Below the pieces are notes generated by a model. The model did not search any database and had not been told where the DNA came from. It worked only from the letters and a program-made list of their open reading frames with translations. Below are positions 43,065-52,855 of a DNA stretch of 64,000 nt, piece by piece (the first letter of the stretch is position 1; each line of letters starts with the position of its first letter). This DNA is from Burkholderiaceae bacterium (GTDB lineage Bacteria > Pseudomonadota > Gammaproteobacteria > Burkholderiales > Burkholderiaceae_C): assembly GCA_026125795.1 (NCBI GenBank), contig JAHCKM010000003.1, forward strand, positions 310,001 through 374,000, read 5' to 3'. A program made the position numbers and the translations under genes.

Positions 43065-44351
43065 GTGTCCGGTTCATTCGATAGCTGGTCGTTGGCTCAG
43101 GGCCTGGCGGCCTCGCTCGCCGTCGGCGTCCTCATCGGCGTCGAGCGCGGCTGGCGTGATCGCGATCTGGCCGAAGGGGGTCGCGTGGCGGGCCTGCGCA
43201 CGTTTGCGCTGGTGGGCCTGTTGGGCGGTGCGTTGGCGCTGCTGTCCACCGAACTCGGTGCATGGCCGCTGCTGGGCGGCATCGTCGGCTTGTCGATCCT
43301 GCTCGGCGTGTCCTATCGGGAAGCGGTCAGGGCCTCGGGGAGCCTGAGCGCCACGACCGCCGTTGCGATGCTGCTGACGCTCGTGCTCGGGGCCTTGGCC
43401 GCACGCGGCGCGGCCACGCTGGCTTTGGCGGCTGCGGTGGTCACCGCCGTGCTGTTGAACCTCAAGCCCACGCTGCACCGTGGGTTGCAGTTGATCGAAC
43501 ACCGCGAACTGACCGCGGCCTTGCAGCTTCTCGTGCTGTCGGTCGTGATCCTGCCGAATCTCCCGGACGCCGGCTATGGCCCCTACCAGGCCATCAACCC
43601 CTATCGGCTGTGGTGGGCGGTGGTGCTCATCGCCGGCCTGTCGCTGGCGGGGCACCTTGCGATGCGACTCACCGGTTCCCAGCGCGGCCTCTTATGGACA
43701 GGCTTGCTGGGCGGCCTGGCGTCTTCTACGGCGGCGACTCTGGCGCTGGCCCGGCATGCGAAGCGGCAGCCGGCACTGGCCGAGGCGGCCGCCGCAGGCG
43801 CGCTGGCCGCCTGCGGCGTGATGTTCCTGCGCATGATCGTGCTGGTGGCATCCATCCGGCCGGCCTTGACGCGGCCGTTGGGCGCGCCGTTGGGCGCGGC
43901 CGGTCTCGTGCTCCTCTCGCTGGCCGTGTGGCGATGGCGCCAGCGTGCGCAGCGAACCGCATCATCGGAGGCCGTGGAACCGGTCGCCACCTTCGACCTC
44001 GGCACCGCACTCGCGTTCGGCGGCTTCCTGGCCGCGATCGCCGTGCTCGTCCCGGCGGCCAAGCAATGGCTGGGCGAGCCTGGCATCTACGCGCTGGCGA
44101 TCCTCTCCGGTCTGGCCGACGTGGACACGATCGTGATCTCGATGTCGCAAGCGCAAGCTGCTGGCGGACTCGCGATGGAGACCGCTGTCGTCGCCGTGGG
44201 CCTAGCCACGCTGGCGAACATGGGCAGCAAGGCGACCATCGCTTGCATCACCGGTGGCGCGATCTTCGGCTGGCCGCTCGTGCGCGGCTACGTTGTCGGA
44301 ATGTCGGCTGGCGCATTGGCGACGTTGGGGGTCGTGCTGATGTGGTCGTGA
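43065..44351 (+). CDS. MgtC/DUF4010-type membrane protein
   Basis: A protein of about 428 residues with an N-terminal MgtC-like part (SLAVGVLIGVERGWRD, TFALVGLLGG, VSYREA) and a C-terminal DUF4010 part with many TM helices (LSGLADVDTIVISMSQAQ, NMGSKATIACITGG). These are inner-membrane proteins of unknown substrate. The MgtC part is linked to Mg and phosphate homeostasis in other bacteria. The start is uncertain: GTG at 43065 or TTG at 43062, with a weak GGAG upstream. It converges on the leftward MFS gene. Confidence 0.8.
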   Translation: MSGSFDSWSLAQGLAASLAVGVLIGVERGWRDRDLAEGGRVAGLRTFALVGLLGGALALLSTELGAWPLLGGIVGLSILLGVSYREAVRASGSLSATTAVAMLLTLVLGALAARGAATLALAAAVVTAVLLNLKPTLHRGLQLIEHRELTAALQLLVLSVVILPNLPDAGYGPYQAINPYRLWWAVVLIAGLSLAGHLAMRLTGSQRGLLWTGLLGGLASSTAATLALARHAKRQPALAEAAAAGALAACGVMFLRMIVLVASIRPALTRPLGAPLGAAGLVLLSLAVWRWRQRAQRTASSEAVEPVATFDLGTALAFGGFLAAIAVLVPAAKQWLGEPGIYALAILSGLADVDTIVISMSQAQAAGGLAMETAVVAVGLATLANMGSKATIACITGGAIFGWPLVRGYVVGMSAGALATLGVVLMWS

Positions 44352-44419
44352 TGCTCGGCGATCGCCTGAGCGCCGTCGCATGCGAGGCGCGGCGCTTCGC
44401 GGGCGCATCGGCACCTGGG

Positions 44420-45664
44420 TCAGTGCTTGCAGCCGTCGGGTGCTCTTGAGACCGAAGCGATGCGGCCGAGCAACGCAGCGGCTGCCGCACCGGCGGCGAG
44501 CAGCGCCGCGGCGGCCACGAACGGCAACGGCGGCGCGGCCGTGAACAGGCCGCCGGTCGCCGTTGCAGCGGTGGCTTGCCCCAGGTTGGCGGCCGCCGCC
44601 TGCCACCCCATGGCCTTGCCTTGGTCCGCACCGGCAGCGTCCGAGATCAGCGTCGCCAGCACGGGAATCAAGAGGCCGATGCCCGCACCGAGTGCGACGA
44701 AGGCCAGGCTCATCGTCGCCAGGCCGCGGGCCCACGGCAACAGCGCGACCGCCAGGGCACTGCCGAGAAGCGCGATGGCGAGTACGCGGCGATCGTCGAA
44801 GCGGCGAACCCGCTTCGGGAGCCCCAGCACCTGCACCACGATCATTACCGCGCCGCACACCACGAACAGTCGGCTGATGCCCTCCGTTCCGACCGAACGC
44901 AGCTTGCCGAGCAGGGTCACTCCGACTTCGGCTGCGCTGATTCCGTACACGACAAGCGCAGTCAAAAGGAGGTAGGCGCCGATGCTGCGCAGGTCTGCCC
45001 CGCCGCGAGAGGGCATTGCATCGGTTTGGGAGACGGCCCGCGGGTGCCGCAGTGCGACGCAGCCCAGGCCGATCGCGACGCACAAGAGACCGGTGGCGAA
45101 GAAGGGCGAGTCGGGCATGAAGGCACCGGCGATCCGCATGGAGTCGATCGGCACAGTGACCATCGAGGCCAACGCGCTGCCGACCAGCGGTCCCAGCAGG
45201 AATCCGATGGTCGTCGCGGCAGCGGCGATCGAGAAGTTGCGCGTGCGCTGGGGGGCTGCGGTCGTCTCGGCGACGTATCCGAGCCCCGCCGGGAGGATGG
45301 CGGCAGACAGCACTCCGCTGAAGCCGCGTGCGAGGTACAGACTGCTCGGATTGGCGGCAATGTCTAGCAGGAACAGGCTCGCGCCGGCACCGAGCAGGCC
45401 GATGACAAGCACTGGGCGCGCACCGCGACGGTCAGCCAGAGCACCCCACAGCGGTGACAGGAAGAACAGCGCGAACGTGTACAGACCGGTCAGCATGCCT
45501 GTATGCCACGACACCGCATCGGCGTTGGTGGCGCCGAGCATTCGCTCGAGCATGAAGGGCATCAACGGCAAGGTGACACCGTAGGACATCGCTGCGGCCA
45601 CCAGTGCTGCCAGCACGAGGACCAGTTGAGCATGTCGCCGCTGCGGGCTGATGGAGCCGGACAT
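44420..45664 (-). CDS. MFS transporter, paralogue of 60913-62193
   Basis: A 414-residue 12-TM major facilitator. SWHTGMLTGLYTFALFFLSPLWGALADRRGARPVLVIGL is the loop-2/3 MFS signature, with RGFSGVLSAAILPAGLGYVAE in helix 4. It closely parallels the MFS protein at 60913-62193 (WHVGMLGGVYTFAVFLFAPWWGRLSDRHGRP), so the two arose by duplication. Substrate unknown. The start codon overlaps the stop of the outer-membrane barrel gene, so it is probably the last gene of the long leftward cluster. Confidence 0.85.
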   Translation of the reverse strand: MSGSISPQRRHAQLVLVLAALVAAAMSYGVTLPLMPFMLERMLGATNADAVSWHTGMLTGLYTFALFFLSPLWGALADRRGARPVLVIGLLGAGASLFLLDIAANPSSLYLARGFSGVLSAAILPAGLGYVAETTAAPQRTRNFSIAAAATTIGFLLGPLVGSALASMVTVPIDSMRIAGAFMPDSPFFATGLLCVAIGLGCVALRHPRAVSQTDAMPSRGGADLRSIGAYLLLTALVVYGISAAEVGVTLLGKLRSVGTEGISRLFVVCGAVMIVVQVLGLPKRVRRFDDRRVLAIALLGSALAVALLPWARGLATMSLAFVALGAGIGLLIPVLATLISDAAGADQGKAMGWQAAAANLGQATAATATGGLFTAAPPLPFVAAAALLAAGAAAAALLGRIASVSRAPDGCKH

Positions 45665-46821
45665 CAGAAGTACCACTGCAGTTGCGCGTAGGTCACGTCG
45701 GGAAAGCGCGCCAGTTCGCTGCCGGCACGGCCGCCGAAGCGCTGCAAGCCGACCGACAGCTCGACGTTCGGCCGCCATGACCACGCCAGGCGCGGCCCGA
45801 TGTAGCGGCTGCTGTCGTCGAGGTTGGCGACGAACTCACCGATCAGTTTGAGCAGCGGCGTGATCTCGTAGCTCGTGCGCAGGCCGGCGTAGTGGCGCGC
45901 CAGCGTGCGGCGCTGGCCGCTGAGCAACGCCGCGAAGTCGTAGCGCGCCGGCTCGCGCTCGCCGCTGCCGTCGTGGTAGGCCTCGGCGCTCAGGGTCAGC
46001 GTGTTGGCGAAGGCGTAGTCGACGCCCAGCAGCGCCTGCCAGAACGCAGCGCCTGCCGGCGGCCGCGTGCGCGTCAGCTCGGCGCGCACGCCCGCCGCGT
46101 CGAGCTGCCCGGCGAGGTCGAGGCCGAGCACGTCGGCGCCGCCGAAGCGGCCCACGGTCAGCGAGTGATCGATTGCGCGCAGGTTGCCGTGCCACTGCAG
46201 TGCACGGCTGCTGCCGCCGGGTAGGCGGCTCGGCGCGTAGACGGCCGACGCGCGCGACAGCGCATCGACCTTGTGCTCGACCAGCACGGCATCGACGCCG
46301 ATGCGCTGCTCGCGTTCGAGCGTGACCGGGCTGAACCGATTGAGCAGGTCCAGCGGACTCCAGAAGCGCCCGGTGCCCCAGGCGATGCGCTGGCGGCCGA
46401 TGCGCACGTCGGTGTTGCCCGCGGTGAACTGCAGCGTGCCGCGGTACAGACGGTGCACGGCATAGAGATCGCGCCGCTCCACCGAGTTGGCTTCGGCGGA
46501 CCAGTACTGCGGCGCCGGCGCGTCCTTGGTTTGCCGGAACTGCGCGGTGTGCAGGTAGCTGCCGAGCAACACTTCGTTGTCGACCTGCAGGTCCAGCCGG
46601 AGCGCCGGCGCGAGTGCGCCCTTGACCTCGATGCGCGCGCGGTTGAGGTCGAGCGTGATGCGCTCGCCGGCGAAGGTCTGCGAGCGCATCAGCAAACTCT
46701 TGAAATGGCCCGACGTTTGCAGATCGGGCAGCTCGTCCTGTGCGCGCACCGGGCCGGCGAGCGCCGCGCAGGCGAGCAGCGCGGCGGCCATCCGCATGCC
46801 GGGCACGCGGCATTCACACAT
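45664..46821 (-). CDS. Outer-membrane beta-barrel protein of unknown function
   Basis: A 385-residue exported protein (leader AAALLACAALAGPVRAQ) with many amphipathic strands (LRLDLQVDNEVLLGSYL, NTDVRIGRQRIAWGTGRFWSPLDLLNRFSP, LELSV) and a terminal aromatic (LQWYF), as in outer-membrane barrels. The RIGRQRI-WG-G--WSP-D segment recalls DUF1302/alginate-export-like porins, not firmly. It overlaps the FtsX-type permease gene by 8 bp. Together with the LolA-like protein this suggests an inner-to-outer membrane transport route. Confidence 0.65.
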   Translation of the reverse strand: MCECRVPGMRMAAALLACAALAGPVRAQDELPDLQTSGHFKSLLMRSQTFAGERITLDLNRARIEVKGALAPALRLDLQVDNEVLLGSYLHTAQFRQTKDAPAPQYWSAEANSVERRDLYAVHRLYRGTLQFTAGNTDVRIGRQRIAWGTGRFWSPLDLLNRFSPVTLEREQRIGVDAVLVEHKVDALSRASAVYAPSRLPGGSSRALQWHGNLRAIDHSLTVGRFGGADVLGLDLAGQLDAAGVRAELTRTRPPAGAAFWQALLGVDYAFANTLTLSAEAYHDGSGEREPARYDFAALLSGQRRTLARHYAGLRTSYEITPLLKLIGEFVANLDDSSRYIGPRLAWSWRPNVELSVGLQRFGGRAGSELARFPDVTYAQLQWYF

Positions 46822-49330
46822 GGCGGATCGCGCGCACCGGGTCGAGCCGCGCCGCGCGCGCGGCGGGGAAGAGTGCGATGCCCACGCTGGCGATGAACAG
46901 TGCCAGGCCGGGCAGCACCAGGCTCGCGACGACGAGGCGCGGGTACGCGATGCCGGTGAGGCCGGGAATCGAGCTGTAGTCGGCGAAGAACACGCTCAGG
47001 TCCATGCCGCGGCGGCCCAGCTCGGCCACCAGCGCCGCGCCGAGCCCGTAGCCGAGCAGCGACGCCAGCACCATCAGCGCGGCGGTCTCGTACAGCACCA
47101 TGCGCACGATCGCCGCCGGCGGCGTGCCGAGCGCCATCATCACGCCGAACTCGCGCGTGCGCTCGGACACCGCCATGTACACGGTGTTGAGCACGGCCAG
47201 TGCGACCACGACGAAGAAGATGCCGACGATGATCGAGCGGATCGTGCCGATCAGGCCGACCATCTGATCGACCTGCGGCATCAGCTTCTGCCACGGCGCG
47301 AACGCGAGCCCGGTCGCGGTGACGCGGCCGCGCAGCGTGGCCAGCGTAGCCGGCAGCGCGTCGCGATCGGCCAGCCGCAGGTTGATCGTGGACACGCGGC
47401 TTCCCATACCGAGCAGCGCCTGCGCGGCCGGCAGCGTGACGAACGCCATCGCGCCGTCGAACGAGCTGCTCTCGGTGGCGAAAATGCCCCGGATGCGGTA
47501 GGCCGCGGTGCCCAGCTCGCCGTCGGCCGCCGGCGCCATCACGACCAGCTTCTCGCCCAGCCGTGCACCGAGCTTCTCGGCGAGCTTGCGGCCGATCACG
47601 ATGTCGCGGTCCTGCGCGGGCTGTGGCGCGCTCGCGTCGAGCGCGTTGCCTTGCACGATCGCCCGATGGATCACCGTCAGCTCGCGCTCGGCCACCGGGT
47701 CCACGCCGAACAGCAGGATGCCCTCGGACTTGGTCGCGCTGCTGGCGAGCGCCTGCGCCTGCACGCGCGGCGCGGCGGCGGCCACGTTCGGCATGCCGCG
47801 CAGCGTAGCGAGCAGCGCGGGCGCGTCGTCGAGCGCCAGCTCGGGCGCGAGGTCGCGCCGGAAGCCGCTGCGCTCGAGCTGCACGTGGCCGGTCACGTAG
47901 CGCGTCGCGTTGTCGACGATCTGCGCGCTGAAGCCGTCGAAGTAGCCGAACAGGAACACGTAGGCGACGATCGCGAACGCCGTGCCGCCCACCGTGATCG
48001 CGCTGCGGCGCCGGTTGCGCAGCAGGTTGCGAAGGGCGATCCGCACGAACACCGGACCGCGGCCGCCGCCGGCGTGCGACGCCGAGCCGCGCGCGCCCAC
48101 CATGCCGCCGATGCCGCGGATCGCCGCCACCGGGTCGAGCCCGGCCGCCTTCAGCGCCGGCAGCAGCGCCACCAGCGCGGCGATGCCGAACAGCAGCGCC
48201 GAGATCATCACGCTGCGCTCCGGCTGCACCACCGGGTAGACGATGTCGGCCAGCCCGGGCATCGTGCGCTGCGCGGCGCCGAACGCGCTCAGGTCGATGC
48301 CGAGCCGGCCGAATGCCGCGGTCAACGCCAGGCCGATCGCGTTGCCGATCACGAGGCCGATCGCGCCCAGCAGCAGCGCCTCGTACAGCACCAGCCGCAG
48401 CAGCCGCGAGCGGCTGGTGCCGAGCGCCAGCATCACGCCGAACTCGCGCGTGCGCTCGAGCACCGCCATCAGCACCGGGTTGGCGACGCCGGCGCCCACC
48501 ACGACGAAGAACACCGCCAGCACGACGTAGCTCATCACCTCGTGGTAACGCGTGCTGACGGCCACCATCGGCAGCAGCGTCGGCCAGCCGACGACCTCGT
48601 AGCGTGGGCCGAGCCGCTCTGCGAGCGAGGCCTGCACCGCCGCGAGCGCGTTGCGGTCGCGCAGGCGCAGCGCCACCGCGGTGGCGGCGCCGGGCGCGGC
48701 CAAGAACTCGCGCACGGTGGCCAGTGGCGCGACGGCGAGGTAGCCGTCGAGCTCGTCGATCTGCGTGCGGAACACGCCGCGCACCGGCAGCCGGCCGCTC
48801 GCCACCGAGCCGTCGTAGGCCTGGCCGACCAGCACGATCTCGTCGCCCGCCTTCACGCCGAGCGACTCGGCGAGCTGCGTGCCGATCAGCACGCCGCCGG
48901 TCGCACCGGCATCGAGCGGCGCGCCGTCGACGATCGCCTTCAGGAGGTCGGTCACCGGCGCTTCGCTGCGCGGGTCGATGCCCACCACCTTGACGCCGCG
49001 CGACATCGCGCCGTGGCTGGCCAGCGCCTTGCCCTCCAGGCGCAGGCTGGCGGCCGCCACCGCGGGCTCGCCGCGCAGCGCGTCGATCAAAGGCGCCGCA
49101 TCGGCGATGGCGCGGTCGAGGCTCGGGTCTTCGTGGTAGCCGGCCACGTGCACCTGCACGTCGCCGGCGAAGTAGCGCGTGGTGTTCTCCACCATCTGGC
49201 GGTTCATGCCGTCGACGAAGCCCCACAGGAAGGTCAGCGCCGCCAGCCCGACCGCGATCGACGCGATGGTGATCAGCGAACGCCGGCGGTTGCGCAGCAC
49301 GTTGCGCCACGCCAGCGTCCACAGAATCAC
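46814..49330 (-). CDS. Fused tandem FtsX/LolE-type ABC permease
   Basis: An 838-residue protein made of two homologous halves. Half 1 (about 1-415): AWRNVLRNRRRSLITIASIAVG, a large periplasmic domain, LMAVLERTREFGVMLALGTSRSRLLRLVLYEALLL. Half 2 (about 435-838): ALRNLLRNRRRSAITVGGTAFA, a periplasmic domain, YMAVSERTREFGVMMALGTPPAAIVRMVLYETAAL. Each is a complete 4-TM FtsX permease, so one chain provides what is usually a dimer. GTG at 49330. The downstream barrel, and the upstream ATPase and LolA-like protein, point to export of lipids or lipoproteins. Confidence 0.88.
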   Translation of the reverse strand: MILWTLAWRNVLRNRRRSLITIASIAVGLAALTFLWGFVDGMNRQMVENTTRYFAGDVQVHVAGYHEDPSLDRAIADAAPLIDALRGEPAVAAASLRLEGKALASHGAMSRGVKVVGIDPRSEAPVTDLLKAIVDGAPLDAGATGGVLIGTQLAESLGVKAGDEIVLVGQAYDGSVASGRLPVRGVFRTQIDELDGYLAVAPLATVREFLAAPGAATAVALRLRDRNALAAVQASLAERLGPRYEVVGWPTLLPMVAVSTRYHEVMSYVVLAVFFVVVGAGVANPVLMAVLERTREFGVMLALGTSRSRLLRLVLYEALLLGAIGLVIGNAIGLALTAAFGRLGIDLSAFGAAQRTMPGLADIVYPVVQPERSVMISALLFGIAALVALLPALKAAGLDPVAAIRGIGGMVGARGSASHAGGGRGPVFVRIALRNLLRNRRRSAITVGGTAFAIVAYVFLFGYFDGFSAQIVDNATRYVTGHVQLERSGFRRDLAPELALDDAPALLATLRGMPNVAAAAPRVQAQALASSATKSEGILLFGVDPVAERELTVIHRAIVQGNALDASAPQPAQDRDIVIGRKLAEKLGARLGEKLVVMAPAADGELGTAAYRIRGIFATESSSFDGAMAFVTLPAAQALLGMGSRVSTINLRLADRDALPATLATLRGRVTATGLAFAPWQKLMPQVDQMVGLIGTIRSIIVGIFFVVVALAVLNTVYMAVSERTREFGVMMALGTPPAAIVRMVLYETAALMVLASLLGYGLGAALVAELGRRGMDLSVFFADYSSIPGLTGIAYPRLVVASLVLPGLALFIASVGIALFPAARAARLDPVRAIRHV

Positions 49331-49344
49331 GGCAGTGCCCGCCC

Positions 49345-49460
49345 GGCAGCCCGTAGGGCACTGCGCGCCCCCTCGGGGGGCAGCGACAACCGAAGGTTGC
49401 GGCGCAGGCTCACATCGCGCAGCGATGTGAAGGCGCGAAGCGCCGGCCGCAGCCAAAGAA
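49345..49460. repeat. GC-rich intergenic repeat of the betaproteobacterial type
   Basis: Between the permease and the ABC ATPase there is non-coding DNA with nested inverted repeats: GCGCCCCCTCGGGGGGCAGC, CACATCGCGCAGCGATGTG and GGCGCGAAGCGCC. This pattern (CCCCTCGGGGG, CGAAGG, GTGGGGG) is a frequent intergenic element in Comamonadaceae and their relatives. It could attenuate or stabilise the mRNA between ATPase and permease. It is the only long gap inside the leftward cluster. Confidence 0.7.
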
Positions 49461-49475
49461 GTGAGCGTGGGGGCT

Positions 49476-50180
49476 TCATCTCTTCCGCTCGTCGGACTCG
49501 ACGCGGCCGTCGCGCAGGCGGATCACGCGCCGCGCGCGCTCGACCACCATCGCGTCGTGCGTGGAGAACACGAAGGTCACGCCCTTGTCCTCGTTGAGCC
49601 GCCGCATCATGTCCATCAGCGCGGCACCCGCCTTGGAATCGAGGTTGGCGGTGGGCTCGTCGGGCAGCACGATGATCGGCTCGGCGGCGATCGCGCGCGC
49701 CACCGCCACGCGCTGCTGCTGTCCACCGGAAAGCTCGTTGGGGCGCCGGTGCTCCAGCCCCTCGAGGCCCAACTCGCGCAGCAACCCGAGCGCGCGTGCG
49801 CGCCGCTGCGCGGTGCTCACGCCCTGCAGCAGCATCACGAACTCCACGTTCTCCAGCGCCGACAGCACCGGAATCAGGTTGAACTCCTGGAACACGAAGC
49901 CGATCTTGTGCAGCCGCACCGCGGAGAGCTGCGCGCGGCTCATGCCGCCGATCTCGGTGCCCGCCACCTCGATGCGGCCGGCGCTCGGCGTGTCGAGGCC
50001 GCCGATCAGGTTGAGCAGCGTCGTCTTGCCCGAGCCCGACGGCCCCACCAGCACCGCGAAGTCGCCCTTGGCGATCTCGAGGTCGATGCCGGCGAGCGCC
50101 TGCACCGCCACCTTGCCCTGCTGGTAGACGCGGCTGACGCCTTGCAGCCGAACGGCCGGTTCCGATGCGACGGCGTTCAT
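49476..50180 (-). CDS. ABC transporter ATPase, LolD/MacB type
   Basis: A 234-residue ATPase. Walker A GPSGSGKTT (about 45-53), Q-loop FQEFNL, signature LSGGQQQRVAVARA, Walker B IIVLPDEPTANLD and the H-loop STHD. The usual Walker B LLLADEP-LD reads VLPDEP, a Pro in place of Ala; the catalytic Glu is kept. It belongs to the LolD/MacB group that drives FtsX permeases. Four-base overlap with the LolA-like gene upstream. It pairs with the fused permease encoded next. Confidence 0.9.
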   Translation of the reverse strand: MNAVASEPAVRLQGVSRVYQQGKVAVQALAGIDLEIAKGDFAVLVGPSGSGKTTLLNLIGGLDTPSAGRIEVAGTEIGGMSRAQLSAVRLHKIGFVFQEFNLIPVLSALENVEFVMLLQGVSTAQRRARALGLLRELGLEGLEHRRPNELSGGQQQRVAVARAIAAEPIIVLPDEPTANLDSKAGAALMDMMRRLNEDKGVTFVFSTHDAMVVERARRVIRLRDGRVESDERKR

Positions 50181-50953
50181 GGCTTCTGCAGGTTGCGTTG
50201 GCTGAACACCTCGTCGGCGATCGGCCGGTCGAACACCGCGTCCTTCAGCACGATGGTGGTGAACTGGCCCGGCTTGTCCTGCGGGCGCATCTCCCAGCGC
50301 GTGGGCATCACGCGCGTGCCGACCTTGCGCACCTCGGAGAAGGTCATCGTGCGCACGAGCTCGCCGCGCTCGCTGAAGTACTCCTGCTTCAGCGGCATCG
50401 CGTCGGCCAGCCGCACCCAGTAGACGATGCGGCCCCACACCACCGCGGCCTCGGGTTTGGGCAGCGCCTCGACGCGCGCCACCGCGGCGCCGTCGAGCGG
50501 CTGGGTCTCGAGCAGCTTGTGCGTGTAGTCGTCGAGCGCGCTGCTTTCCTTGACCAGGTCGTCGTTGGTGAAGTCAGACCCCATCCACGGCTGCAGCATC
50601 ATCGACGGCGGGATCTTGATGATGCGCTCGACGTTCGGCAGGTAGTTCCACATCTCGCTGCCGATGCGCAACGAGCCGATGCCGGCCTCCTTGGCCGGCG
50701 ACACGATGCGCACGAACGAGCGCCTGGGCCGGTCCATCCACACCTTCAGGCCGAGCGTGCGCTGCCAGCGCGGCGTGGTGATCGTCATCTCGTAGTCGCC
50801 CTGCACCGTGCGGCCCCACAGCAGGCGCTCCACGCGTTCGACGAGGTCGCGGCCGTCGGGTGCGTCAGCCGCGCGCGCGCCCGGGCCGGGAAGGGTCGGC
50901 AGCGCAAGTGCTGCGAAGGCTTGCAGCATCAGCGCGGCGCGGCGTCGGTTCAC
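50177..50953 (-). CDS. Outer-membrane lipoprotein-sorting (LolA-like) protein
   Basis: A 258-residue exported protein with GTG start and leader (LMLQAFAALALPTLPGPGARA). The LolA/LppX fold shows as YEMTITTPRWQRTLGLKVWMDRPRRSFVRIVSPAKEAGIGSLRIGSEMWNYLPNVERIIKIPPSMMLQPWMGSDFTNDDLVKESS-type text, typical of outer-membrane lipoprotein-sorting proteins. It should carry a lipidic cargo across the periplasm. It overlaps the FtsH and ATPase genes, so FtsH, LolA-like protein and the ABC parts are one unit. Confidence 0.85.
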   Translation of the reverse strand: MNRRRAALMLQAFAALALPTLPGPGARAADAPDGRDLVERVERLLWGRTVQGDYEMTITTPRWQRTLGLKVWMDRPRRSFVRIVSPAKEAGIGSLRIGSEMWNYLPNVERIIKIPPSMMLQPWMGSDFTNDDLVKESSALDDYTHKLLETQPLDGAAVARVEALPKPEAAVVWGRIVYWVRLADAMPLKQEYFSERGELVRTMTFSEVRKVGTRVMPTRWEMRPQDKPGQFTTIVLKDAVFDRPIADEVFSQRNLQKP

Positions 50954-52848
50954 GCCACCACCTCCGCCGCCGCGGTGGGCGCCGACCGCGCCTTCAATCC
51001 GTGCGCGGCAAGCAGCTCTTCCAGCGCGTGCCGGTCGACCACCTCCTGCTTGAGCAGCCGCGCCGCCAGCGCGTCGAGCGTGGCGCGTTGCGCCGTCAGC
51101 GTGTCGCGCACGCGCGCGCGGGCCTCGTCGAGCAGGCGCCGCACCTCGGTGTCGATCGCCTCGGCCGTGCGCTCGCTGCAGTTGCGCTGCTCCGGACCGA
51201 CCGGTCCGTCGAGGTACAGCGGCGTGCGCTGCGTGTCGTAGGTGGCCAGGCCGAGCGCCTCGCTCATGCCGTAGTGGGTGACCATGTGGCGCGCCATCTC
51301 GGTGGCGCGCTGCAGGTCGTTCTCGGCGCCGGTCGAGACGTCGTCGAACACCAGTTGCTCGGCCACGCGGCCCGCCAGTAGCACGTCGAGCCGATCGAGC
51401 AGCTCGCTGCGGCGCAGGAGATAGCGGTCTTCGGTGGGCTGCTGCTGCGTATAGCCCAGCGCGGCGATGCCGCGCGGGATGATCGACACCTTCTGCACGC
51501 GATCGGCATGCTCGCGCGATTCGGCCACCAGCGCATGACCGGCCTCGTGAAAGGCGACATAGCGGCGCTCCAGCGGATTCATTACGCGGTTCTTCTTCTC
51601 CAGCCCGGCCACGATGCGGTCCAGCGCATCGTCGAAGTCCTGCATGTCGACCGCGCTCTTGCCGCGCTTGGCCGCGCGTAGCGTGGCCTCGTTGACGAGG
51701 TTGGCAAGGTCGGCACCGGCGAAGCCCGGCGTGCGCGCGGCGATCGCCTGCAGATCGACCTCCGGCGCGAGGGTCACGTTCCGCACGTGCACGTCGAGGA
51801 TCTGGCGGCGGCCCTTCAGATCGGGCTTGTCGATCGTCACGTGGCGGTCGAAGCGCCCGGCGCGCAGCAGCGCGGGGTCGAGGATCTCCGGCCGGTTGGT
51901 GGCGGCCATGATGATCACGCCGCGGTTGGTGTCGAAGCCGTCCATCTGCACCAGCAGCTGGTTCAGCGTCTGCTCGCGCTCGTCGTTGCCGCCCATGATC
52001 GAGCCGATGCCGCGCGCCTTGCCGAGCGCGTCGAGCTCGTCGATGAAGACGATGCACGGCGCCTTGGCCGCGGCCTGCTCGAACAGATCGCGCACGCGCG
52101 CGGCGCCGACGCCGACGAACATCTCGACGAACTCCGAGCCGCTGAGCGACAGGAACGGCACGCCGGCCTCGCCGGCCACCGCCTTGGCCAGCAGCGTCTT
52201 GCCGGTGCCCGGCGCGCCGACGATCAGCACGCCCTTGGGGATCTTGCCGCCCAGGCGGCGGTAGCGATCGGGTTTCTGCAGGAACTCCACCACCTCCATC
52301 AGCTCTTCCTTGGCCTCGTCGATGCCGGCCACGTCCTTGAAGCTGACGCCGGTCTCCTTCTCCATGTACACGCGCGCCTTGCTCTTGCCGATCTCGAGCA
52401 TGCCGCCGTGCATGCCGCCGCCCATGCGCTTCATCACGAAGAACCAGATGCCGACGAAGATCAGCGTCGGCGCCACCCAAGACATCAGCAGGCCGAGCCA
52501 CTTGCTGTCGCGCGCGCTGCCGTAGCGCACCTTGGCGGCGTCGAGCTGCGCGATCAGCCCGGGGTCCTCGGGCACCAGCGTGGCAAAGCGGTGCTCGCCG
52601 CCGGCCTTCTTGAGCGCGTCGACGCGCGCCGCGGGGAGGATCTTCTCGAGCCCGTCGGCGTTCAGCCGCCCGCTCGCCACGCCGTCCTTCAGCACGATGT
52701 CGTCCACCCTGCCGGCCGCCAGCGCCTGCTTGAACTCGCTGTAGGTGAGCGTCTGCGTGTGGGTGCCGCCGACGAGGTCCTGCAGCGTCACCAGCACGAT
52801 GAACGCCAACACCAGGTACCACAGCGAGAAGATCCGTTTCTTGTCCAT
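50950..52848 (-). CDS. ftsH: FtsH-type membrane AAA+ zinc protease
   Basis: A 632-residue protein. Two N-terminal TM helices flank a small periplasmic domain ([42 protein letters not shown]). AAA module: Walker A GAPGTGKT (211-218), FIDELDALG Walker B, arginine finger region [21 protein letters not shown]. Zinc site HEAGH (434-438). It degrades membrane and cytosolic proteins. The pore-side [17 protein letters not shown] is conserved. It is likely a second FtsH next to a housekeeping copy elsewhere; that is inference. GAAGG precedes the ATG at 52848. Confidence 0.93.
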   Translation of the reverse strand: MDKKRIFSLWYLVLAFIVLVTLQDLVGGTHTQTLTYSEFKQALAAGRVDDIVLKDGVASGRLNADGLEKILPAARVDALKKAGGEHRFATLVPEDPGLIAQLDAAKVRYGSARDSKWLGLLMSWVAPTLIFVGIWFFVMKRMGGGMHGGMLEIGKSKARVYMEKETGVSFKDVAGIDEAKEELMEVVEFLQKPDRYRRLGGKIPKGVLIVGAPGTGKTLLAKAVAGEAGVPFLSLSGSEFVEMFVGVGAARVRDLFEQAAAKAPCIVFIDELDALGKARGIGSIMGGNDEREQTLNQLLVQMDGFDTNRGVIIMAATNRPEILDPALLRAGRFDRHVTIDKPDLKGRRQILDVHVRNVTLAPEVDLQAIAARTPGFAGADLANLVNEATLRAAKRGKSAVDMQDFDDALDRIVAGLEKKNRVMNPLERRYVAFHEAGHALVAESREHADRVQKVSIIPRGIAALGYTQQQPTEDRYLLRRSELLDRLDVLLAGRVAEQLVFDDVSTGAENDLQRATEMARHMVTHYGMSEALGLATYDTQRTPLYLDGPVGPEQRNCSERTAEAIDTEVRRLLDEARARVRDTLTAQRATLDALAARLLKQEVVDRHALEELLAAHGLKARSAPTAAAEVVA

Positions 52849-52855
52849 GTTGCCT

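Noticed and set aside
46577..49597. A long open frame of about 1000 codons on the + strand opposite the ABC permease
   Set aside because: Its product is low-complexity (His/Arg/Ala/Gln) and lies antisense to an unmistakable FtsX permease; high GC makes such frames common.
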